Translations under genes and position numbers: made by a program
The notes under the pieces: model-generated
Database searches by the model: none
The model's input: the letters and a program-made list of their open reading frames with translations, nothing else
Told to the model about the DNA's origin: nothing
Part shown: positions 6,307-10,786 of the stretch, piece after piece
Position numbering within the stretch: the stretch's first letter is position 1
Layout: every line of letters begins with the position of its first letter
Assembly (NCBI GenBank): GCA_044238875.1
Contig: JBIICM010000080.1
Coordinates: 1 to 10,786 of the forward strand
Source of the DNA: JAIBAI01 sp044238875
Lineage (GTDB): Bacteria > Bacteroidota > Bacteroidia > M30B66
Reading direction: 5' to 3'
DNA length: 10,786 nt

Positions 6307-7407
6307 TCAGACATTGAACCTGAAATGCATGATATCGCCATCCTGAACAATATATTCTTTGCCTTCTACCGATAGTTTTCCGTTTTCCTTGCAGGCTGCT
6401 TCGGTTCCGTATTTCAAAAATTCATCATACTTAATTACCTCCGCCCTGATAAAACCTTTCTCAAAATCAGTGTGTATAACGCCTGCGGCCTGCGGCGCTT
6501 TCATTCCCATGGTTATGGTCCAGGCGCGCACTTCTTTCTCTCCGGCGGTAAAATATGTTTGCAGGTTGAGTAATTTATAGGCAGCCTTGATCAGTTTGTT
6601 TACGCCCGGTTCTTCAAGCCCGATTTCTGCCAGAAATGAAACTTTATCATCATACGATTCAAGCTGGGCAATCTCGGCTTCCATGGCAGCAGTAATAATC
6701 AGTATGCCGGCCTGCTCTTCTTTAACGGCCGCCTTTACTGCCTCGGTATGGGCATTTCCACTTTTTGCGGATGCTTCATCCACATTGCAGATATACATCA
6801 CCGGCTTATTGGTGAGCAGATACAAATCCTTTGCAAAATCAATATCCTCAGGTTTTTCAAGCATAATGGTACGTGCCGACTTACCTTGCTCAAGTGCCTG
6901 CTTGTAACGTATCAGTAAATCGTAGGCCCGTTTGGCATCTTTGTCGCCGGTTCTTGCCTGCTTTTCAACTTTCTGAATGCGTTTATCAACTGTTTCAAGA
7001 TCTTTAAGCTGCAATTCAAGGTCAATCACCTCCTTGTCGCGCACCGGATTCACCTGACCGTCAACATGAACCACATTGGGGTCGTCAAAACATCGCAGCA
7101 CGTGTAAAATTGCATCACACTCGCGTATATTGCCCAGAAACTGATTGCCCAAACCTTCACCCTTACTGGCGCCTTTCACCAGACCGGCTATATCAACAAT
7201 CTCAACGGTGGTTGGTATAATTTGCTTAGGATTGATCAGCTTTGCCAGCCCGGTAAGGCGTTCGTCAGGCACTGTAATTATACCCACGTTGGGTTCGATG
7301 GTGCAAAACGGAAAATTAGCTGCCTGAGCTTTAGCGTTGCTCAGACAATTGAAAAGGGTTGACTTGCCCACATTAGGGAGCCCCACGATACCGCATTTTA
7401 ATGCCAT
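6307..7407 (-). CDS. ychF: Redox-regulated ATPase YchF (Obg/OLA1 family)
   Basis: 366 residues, matching the standard YchF length of about 363. The P-loop GLPNVGKST is at 9-17, FPFCTIEPN at 32-40, the G3 motif DIAG at 72-75, GEGLGNQFL at 83-91, and the altered G4 motif NVDE at 208-211, which is the hallmark that makes YchF/OLA1 prefer ATP over GTP. A coiled insertion spans about 130-200 and the C-terminal TGS domain about 280-366 (TYFTAGEKEVRAWTI, DGDIMHFRFNV). YchF binds ribosomes and is tied to translation start and oxidative stress response. The start is clear: MALKCGIVGLPNVGKS is the conserved family beginning. A TATCTTTG box lies 20 bases upstream. It appears to lead an operon with the flavoprotein and cinA. 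Confidence 0.98.
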   Translation of the reverse strand: MALKCGIVGLPNVGKSTLFNCLSNAKAQAANFPFCTIEPNVGIITVPDERLTGLAKLINPKQIIPTTVEIVDIAGLVKGASKGEGLGNQFLGNIRECDAILHVLRCFDDPNVVHVDGQVNPVRDKEVIDLELQLKDLETVDKRIQKVEKQARTGDKDAKRAYDLLIRYKQALEQGKSARTIMLEKPEDIDFAKDLYLLTNKPVMYICNVDEASAKSGNAHTEAVKAAVKEEQAGILIITAAMEAEIAQLESYDDKVSFLAEIGLEEPGVNKLIKAAYKLLNLQTYFTAGEKEVRAWTITMGMKAPQAAGVIHTDFEKGFIRAEVIKYDEFLKYGTEAACKENGKLSVEGKEYIVQDGDIMHFRFNV

Positions 7408-7426
7408 ATTTTTATGAAAATGGCTT

Positions 7427-7434
7427 CAAAGATA
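7427..7434 (-). promoter_or_regulatory. Putative -7 box (TATCTTTG) for ychF
   Basis: Minus-strand TATCTTTG matches TAnnTTTG and sits 19 bases before ATG 7407. No matching -33 TTTG is seen at 19-21 bases further out. Confidence 0.5.
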
Positions 7435-7592
7435 GGGGTAATGGTGAATTATCACCCTCTTTGCAGCTGTTAAGGTTTTTCAACATTTTGCACAGAGGTG
7501 TCAGGCCTGTTTGGTGACCAAAATATATCAAAACAGTTCAAAACTACCGAAAATTCAGAACCAATCGGGAAGCAGGGCATACGCTTGCGCGC

Positions 7593-7602
7593 AGTTAGCA
7601 AT
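7593..7602 (+). repeat. Left arm of a 10-bp inverted repeat flanking the TA module
   Basis: AGTTAGCAAT here is the exact reverse complement of ATTGCTAACT at 8199-8208. The arm starts 5 bases beyond the toxin pseudogene stop. A 10-bp pair can arise by chance in a window this size; its placement at both module edges is what makes it notable. Confidence 0.45.
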
Positions 7603-7607
7603 AGTTG

Positions 7608-7907
7608 TTATTTTATTTTTAAGTCGTCAGGATTTTGACTACAGTTCCAAAGAGTATGGACAATAATTCTTTCGTCATCAAATTCATAGAATAGAATGTA
7701 ATCTGCAACAATTAGACCTCTAACAGATTCGATCTCTGTTTTTATTTCAATTTCAGGCTGTTAGACAAGTGTAAGTAATTCTTTCCTGAATGTATTGTAT
7801 AATTTAATTGAATATGTTTTGTTCCTATTCCTATGGGCATAATATTCAAGAATTTCAAGGAGTTTTCTATTTGCTTTGCTGGTCCAAATTATCTTACGTT
7901 TGCCCAT
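7608..7907 (-). pseudogene. RelE/ParE family toxin, broken by an in-frame TAA
   Basis: Read from ATG 7907, the frame gives a typical type II toxin: MGKRKIIWTSKANRKLLEIL, then EYYAHRN and an alpha-helical YSIKLYNTFRKELL. Codon 49 is TAA (7761-7763), after which the same frame continues without further stops to TAA at 7608-7610. The second half carries the family core: TEIESVRGLIV (58-67), ADYILFYEFDDERIIV (68-83) and WNCSQNPDDL (87-96), close to the usual WDxRQNP ending. Full length would be 99 residues, normal for RelE/ParE. One base change (for example AAA or CAA to TAA) explains the break; sequencing error is the alternative. The ATG overlaps the antitoxin 3' end by 19 bases, the classic TA arrangement. 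The truncated 48-residue product lacks the C-terminal active core, so it is probably inactive. Confidence 0.86.
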
Positions 7908-8125
7908 CTCGAAATCTTTTTATCAAGATTTTTCTGCTCAATATAAAGTCCTTTCTCAATTTCTTTTTTGGATTCCATAATTTCATTCCTTTGATCAGGC
8001 GAAAGTAGAAGCACTTCCGTATCTGTCTTAGACTCGAGTATGGTCTTGACAGCTTTGAGAAATGAAATGTCGTTTATTTCGGTTATCCTGTGAATCAGTA
8101 GTTTCTTTAGTTCAAGAATTGTCAT
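7889..8125 (-). CDS. Type II toxin-antitoxin antitoxin (78 aa), partner of the broken RelE/ParE toxin
   Basis: A small, charged, mostly helical protein of the antitoxin type found with RelE/ParE toxins in Bacteroidota: MTILELKKLLIHRITEIND at the N-terminus and LLLSPDQRNEIMESKKEIEK in the middle, followed by a lysine-rich C-terminus. I start it at ATG 8125. A longer reading from 8164 adds 13 residues, but a TATCTTTG -7 box (8146-8153) lies inside that extension, and relatives begin with MT(I/V)LELK. The toxin start at 7907 lies inside its 3' end, so the two are translationally linked. By family precedent it would bind the toxin; DNA-binding autoregulation is common for such modules but no ribbon-helix-helix or HTH motif is obvious here. 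The base composition is clearly more AT-rich than the flanking genes, suggesting acquisition. Confidence 0.82.
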   Translation of the reverse strand: MTILELKKLLIHRITEINDISFLKAVKTILESKTDTEVLLLSPDQRNEIMESKKEIEKGLYIEQKNLDKKISRWANVR

Positions 8126-8145
8126 CAGTTTCTCGTGGATTTCTT

Positions 8146-8153
8146 CAAAGATA
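8146..8153 (-). promoter_or_regulatory. Putative -7 box (TATCTTTG) for the toxin-antitoxin unit
   Basis: Minus-strand TATCTTTG fits TAnnTTTG, 20 bases before ATG 8125. Its placement supports 8125 rather than 8164 as the antitoxin start. Confidence 0.5.
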
Positions 8154-8198
8154 CAAATTTGCACTTGAATGTTAATCTGACCTAAATGCCATGCAATG

Positions 8199-8208
8199 AT
8201 TGCTAACT
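8199..8208 (-). repeat. Right arm of the 10-bp inverted repeat flanking the TA module
   Basis: ATTGCTAACT is the reverse complement of 7593-7602. Its last base overlaps the stop codon of the T9SS protein gene (8208-8210), so if this marks an insertion edge, the module landed exactly at the end of that gene. Confidence 0.45.
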
Positions 8209-9209
8209 CAGCGAGTGGTGTGGCTAACGATGAATTTTGCGTGGTAAACTTGTTCGTCAGAAAATCTTAGGCTGAGCAGGTATATACCGGCATTAAGGTT
8301 CAGATTACCGATATTAATGGGGGTTTCTTCTCTTCCCTGAATGAAGGTTTCTTTCAGAAGTGTGCCGGATAAAGAGAAAATCTGCAGTTGACCGGGCAGG
8401 TTTGAAGGCAGGGTAAAAGAGATCGCATCAACAGCAGGCTGGGGCCAAATATGAAGTCTGCCCATGCTTAACAGGTCTGATACAGCAGCAGGTTGCCGGT
8501 GAATTACTCCCACTGCATCCAGATCGAAACCACCCGACGCGAAAGGGGTTGGCCAGGGATCCCTTATCATCCGGCCCGCAGCATCACGGCTGCAATAAGC
8601 AGGATTTGACGTCCCAACTACATCCACTATGCGTATATGGGTGATGTTGTTTACATCCAGTCCGGCTGAATCTTTCAGCTCATCAAGATCGAAGGGGGTA
8701 CCGTACATGGCCGGATATTTACCTGCCAGGTTATTGATCTGCTCCGGATAAAGGGTGTCGAATCCGGTAAAGATCTTTGCCGTATCCGTCAGTGAGGCAG
8801 CCGGGAAACGCACGAAACGATTTCCGTCAGAACTCACGTCAACAAAGGCGAGCTCCAGAAAATGCCCGTCAAAACTGTTTTCAAAGACGGCAAAATCCCA
8901 GCCGGGTTCGTTGACCACCGGGGCCTGGAACTGAACGGTAGCTCTGCCTCCGTCGCCCAGGCTGACCACTCCGTTGTAGCCTGCCTTTCCGATGGCCATC
9001 GGCGCTTCACCGGCAGTAACCAAACCGAGGCTATCAATGCCTTTTTGTAACCAGCCCCGCTCAATTTCTGCTGAAACGGCCCATGCGACAAAAGCACTGC
9101 TGTCCTTATGCATGGCCGTAGTGCCGGGCTTTCCCGGACCGGGAGCATACTGCGCCTGAAGCCCTGAGCAGGCAAAAAGCAGGGGTATGGTAACAGACAG
9201 AAACCTCAT
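8208..9209 (-). CDS. T9SS-exported surface protein with FAVFENSF / GGFDLDAVGV core
   Basis: 333 residues. An N-terminal signal (about 1-20, ending LQAQ) is followed by a beta-rich domain with WDFAVFENSF (104-113), AFVDVSSDGNRFVRF (121-135), YGTPFDLDELKD (169-180) and GGFDLDAVGVIH (226-237). Proteins with this core are usually annotated as cell surface proteins and, as I recall, often sit beside TonB receptors in Bacteroidota cobalamin loci. Residues from about 250 are a T9SS type A sorting domain (IWPQP 254-258, LQIFSLSGTLLKE, LNAGIYLLSL 305-314, final KFIV), so export to the outer surface through the Por system is expected. The ATG overlaps the upstream stop as ATGA (9206-9209), indicating translational coupling. 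Ligand binding by this protein is inference from context. Confidence 0.88.
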   Translation of the reverse strand: MRFLSVTIPLLFACSGLQAQYAPGPGKPGTTAMHKDSSAFVAWAVSAEIERGWLQKGIDSLGLVTAGEAPMAIGKAGYNGVVSLGDGGRATVQFQAPVVNEPGWDFAVFENSFDGHFLELAFVDVSSDGNRFVRFPAASLTDTAKIFTGFDTLYPEQINNLAGKYPAMYGTPFDLDELKDSAGLDVNNITHIRIVDVVGTSNPAYCSRDAAGRMIRDPWPTPFASGGFDLDAVGVIHRQPAAVSDLLSMGRLHIWPQPAVDAISFTLPSNLPGQLQIFSLSGTLLKETFIQGREETPINIGNLNLNAGIYLLSLRFSDEQVYHAKFIVSHTTR

Positions 9210-10168
9210 GGCTTGCTGACGACCACTTTTTGGGATACTGAACCCGTGCGGAGTATATAAATTCCCGCCGGAAGCATTGAAAGGTCAATGCTGTTGTCCA
9301 TTCCACTGATCGGCTGACGGATCAGCAGCTGGCCGCTTAGATTCAGGATTTCTGCGGTGCCCTTGTATGATGTCCTGAGATAAAGGATTCCTTCGGTTGG
9401 ATTGGGATAAACTTCAGGCCTGCTTTGATCCATGACCTGCGCGATGCCGGCCGGACTGTCGGCGGTGATCATGTTGTCAATGCAGAAATAGAGGGGCGTA
9501 TTGATCCCGAATTGCCCCACGTCACTTGATTCGAAATAAAATGCTACACTGTCAACATTGCCGAAGGGCGTAAAATCAACCCAGGTCCATTGCTTTATGA
9601 TATAATCTTCCTGGTTGAGGGGCGAGCGGAAATCGGCCAGATAGAAGACAACACTGTCGTTTTTTAGGCTCCCGTCAAGATAACCCCTGAAGGTAATTCT
9701 GAAAAAGTCTGGCTCATCTCCAGCGGGACCCCCGAATTTCTTTGAGAATGCATCCCCGTTCAGCATGCTTTTGAAGGCATAGGTGTTGTTGTTGAGCCAT
9801 GCTCCCTGCAATTGTTTTCCTCTGGCGTTTCCTTTCAGCAGGAAATAACCACTGCCATAGTTTACCCCGTAAGCGGGAGATCCTTCCGCTCCGGAGCCGG
9901 AAATCACACTGTATGGATTGCTGTAATCACCTGTGATTGTATCGCCCATTGTGCTGACAGCGAAACCTGATGACCAGTATCCGCCAAAGGAAGTATCCCA
10001 TACGGTGGGGAACCATGCATTGCCGGTATTGATGCCGGAGGCAGATCCGTCAGAACCATTCCAGTAGGCGGACAAGGGTAATGACATTTCTTCAAAACCG
10101 GAAGTGGTTTGCGCCTGAATGGCATTGAAACTTAAAAGGCTCAGGCAGAATTGGTAAAGGTGTCTCAT
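9206..10168 (-). CDS. DUF4465-type T9SS-exported protein, candidate surface cobalamin-binding protein
   Basis: 320 residues from ATG 10168. A start at 10213 would add 15 non-hydrophobic residues before the signal and overlap the receptor gene by 35 bases, whereas MRHLYQFCLSLLSFNAIQAQ is a normal signal peptide. Residues 24-235 fit the DUF4465 beta-sandwich: FEEMSLPLSAYWNGSDGSG-like opening, FGGYWSSGFAVS (61-72), YGVNYGSGYF (100-109), FFRITFRGYLDGSLKN (155-170), WTWVDFTPFGNVDSVAFYFE (194-213) and FCIDNM (228-233). Residues 252-320 are a T9SS type A sorting domain (VYPNPTEG 253-260, LPAGIYILRT 299-308). DUF4465 proteins occur in Bacteroidota B12 uptake loci; I believe gut BtuH-type lipoproteins are related, but could not check. 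It follows the receptor by 10 bases and overlaps the next gene by 4. Confidence 0.88.
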   Translation of the reverse strand: MRHLYQFCLSLLSFNAIQAQTTSGFEEMSLPLSAYWNGSDGSASGINTGNAWFPTVWDTSFGGYWSSGFAVSTMGDTITGDYSNPYSVISGSGAEGSPAYGVNYGSGYFLLKGNARGKQLQGAWLNNNTYAFKSMLNGDAFSKKFGGPAGDEPDFFRITFRGYLDGSLKNDSVVFYLADFRSPLNQEDYIIKQWTWVDFTPFGNVDSVAFYFESSDVGQFGINTPLYFCIDNMITADSPAGIAQVMDQSRPEVYPNPTEGILYLRTSYKGTAEILNLSGQLLIRQPISGMDNSIDLSMLPAGIYILRTGSVSQKVVVSKP

Positions 10169-10178
10169 CGTGTTGATT

Positions 10179-10786
10179 TTATTGTTTATGAAAGTTGAAT
10201 TGAATGCCGGCATGCCATGAACGCAATGGCATAGGTCTCCATGCCACCACCTCGTATGCAGTATTGAAAAGGTTGCGGACGGAGAAAAAAAGATTTGACT
10301 GCTGTATCCCCGTTGGAAGGCCGATGCTCACCCCGGCGTCGGCAAGGATGAAGCCGGGGAGGCGATGGCTGTTGTCGCTGCTGAAATATCTGGCGCCGGT
10401 GTACGAACCCTGCAGGAAAAAACCGATCAGTTTCCGCTTGAATTCAATCAAACCTGCTCCCAGCCATTGCGGGGTATAAACAAGCTGATTTTCAGGAAAT
10501 GTAAATACCCCTGCTCCGTCGTTTACAACACCTGTCCTAACCTGCTGGAGGTTGAGCTGCAACCTGAACAGATGCTTGTTTTGGCGGAGATTCATTTCCA
10601 GCCTTGACTCCAGGCCCATGCAGTTCACACGGCCTATGTTCGAGGGTGTCCAATAGTATGTTCCTGGTTCCCATAAAATTCGGTCGTCAATCCGGTTGTG
10701 GAAGGCACCGGCGCTCCAGCTGAACAGGAATAGGTCCTTGCTGAACGAATATTCAACTGACAGTTCCGTGGCCTGTCCTTTTTCCG
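10179..10786 (-). CDS. TonB-dependent outer membrane receptor, C-terminal barrel (partial, N-terminus off window), BtuB-like
   Basis: The frame is open to the window edge: 201 residues of the C-terminal beta-barrel remain. Alternating strands are visible (ATELSVEYSFSKDLFLFSWS, WTPSNIGRVNCMGLESRLEM, GAGLIEFKRKLIGFFLQGSY). The end, VRNLFNTAYEVVAWRPMPLR followed by HAGIQFNFHKQ, has the terminal NLF..Y......P.R....G....F signature of siderophore and B12 receptors and resembles the last strands of BtuB. These receptors import a bound ligand across the outer membrane using TonB energy. Two surface-exported proteins follow directly on the same strand, as expected for an uptake operon. Plug domain, TonB box and any upstream cobalamin riboswitch would lie beyond position 10786. 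The receptor call is firm; cobalamin as ligand is inference. Confidence 0.9.
   Translation of the reverse strand, partial: EKGQATELSVEYSFSKDLFLFSWSAGAFHNRIDDRILWEPGTYYWTPSNIGRVNCMGLESRLEMNLRQNKHLFRLQLNLQQVRTGVVNDGAGVFTFPENQLVYTPQWLGAGLIEFKRKLIGFFLQGSYTGARYFSSDNSHRLPGFILADAGVSIGLPTGIQQSNLFFSVRNLFNTAYEVVAWRPMPLRSWHAGIQFNFHKQ

Larger units (their letters stand above)
7408..7607. other. Non-coding stretch between ychF and the toxin pseudogene
   Basis: I find no credible gene here. It holds the ychF -7 box, a small hairpin GGTGA-ATTA-TCACC (7443-7456), a 13-base palindrome TTTGGTGACCAAA (7510-7522), and two TCAAAAC units one helical turn apart (7528-7534 and 7538-7544). None is followed by a T run, so no terminator is evident for the toxin-antitoxin unit. 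The left arm of the flanking inverted repeat is at 7593-7602. Confidence 0.5.

Noticed and set aside
7510..7544. Palindrome TTTGGTGACCAAA and paired TCAAAAC units as a regulator binding site
   Set aside because: They lie downstream of the toxin pseudogene and far from the ychF -7 box, and no adjacent regulator gene supports an operator role.
7808..8008. Plus-strand open frame of 66 codons across the antitoxin/toxin junction
   Set aside because: It is antisense to two frames with clear family signatures, and its Phe/Ile-rich content reflects the AT-rich, Lys/Glu-rich opposite strand.
8126..8164. Thirteen-residue N-terminal extension of the antitoxin
   Set aside because: A consensus -7 box lies inside it, and the family normally begins at the MTILELK methionine.
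7593..8208. True integron attC sites at the TA edges
   Set aside because: The GTTAGCA/TGCTAAC cores do not fully match the GTTRRRY/RYYYAAC rule and I could not see a complete folded attC; only the inverted repeat is reported.
10169..10213. Upstream start for the DUF4465 protein
   Set aside because: It would place 15 polar residues before the signal peptide and overlap the receptor gene by 35 bases; the internal ATG gives a clean signal.

Overview
The window looks like the chromosome of a free-living, non-gut member of the Bacteroidota. Evidence: a fused alpha/beta branched-chain-type E1 gene, several lipoproteins with a Cys lipobox followed by Gly/Ser, two proteins with C-terminal type IX secretion (Por) sorting domains, a TonB-dependent receptor, and repeated TAnnTTTG boxes (the Bacteroidota -7 element) just upstream of gene starts. 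Most genes lie on the minus strand.

Layout. 1-1513 (minus): a 2-oxo acid dehydrogenase E1 alpha/beta fusion, cut at its 3' end by the window edge. 1566-1673 (plus): a 35-residue membrane microprotein resembling FeoB-associated Cys-rich proteins, divergent from E1. 1729-2879 (minus): two neighbouring lipoproteins, one only an Ala/Asp/Ser repeat tail and one a fasciclin (FAS1) protein, each with its own promoter and terminator. 2975-4038 (plus): two small lipoproteins sharing a GCTDP...DDxSC motif, with a strong terminator after the first. The second runs head-on into cinA with overlapping stop codons.

4035-7407 (minus): a compact probable operon ychF - nitronate monooxygenase/FabK-like flavoprotein - cinA. 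7593-8208: an AT-rich island with a type II toxin-antitoxin module of the RelE/ParE kind. The antitoxin is intact, the toxin is broken by one in-frame TAA, and the module is bracketed by a 10-bp inverted repeat. 8208-10786 (minus): a tightly packed operon with the C-terminal part of a TonB-dependent receptor (BtuB-like tail), a DUF4465-type T9SS protein and a second T9SS surface protein with a 4-base ATGA overlap. The gene set resembles Bacteroidota cobalamin (vitamin B12) capture loci, here with T9SS-exported rather than lipid-anchored surface proteins. That function is inferred, because no riboswitch or btuFCD genes lie inside the window.

Most of the window is ordinary core or accessory genome. 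The parts most worth a second look are the decayed toxin-antitoxin cassette, the unlisted microprotein with its near-leaderless promoter, the repeat-only lipoprotein beside its FAS1 relative, and the T9SS version of a B12-type surface locus.
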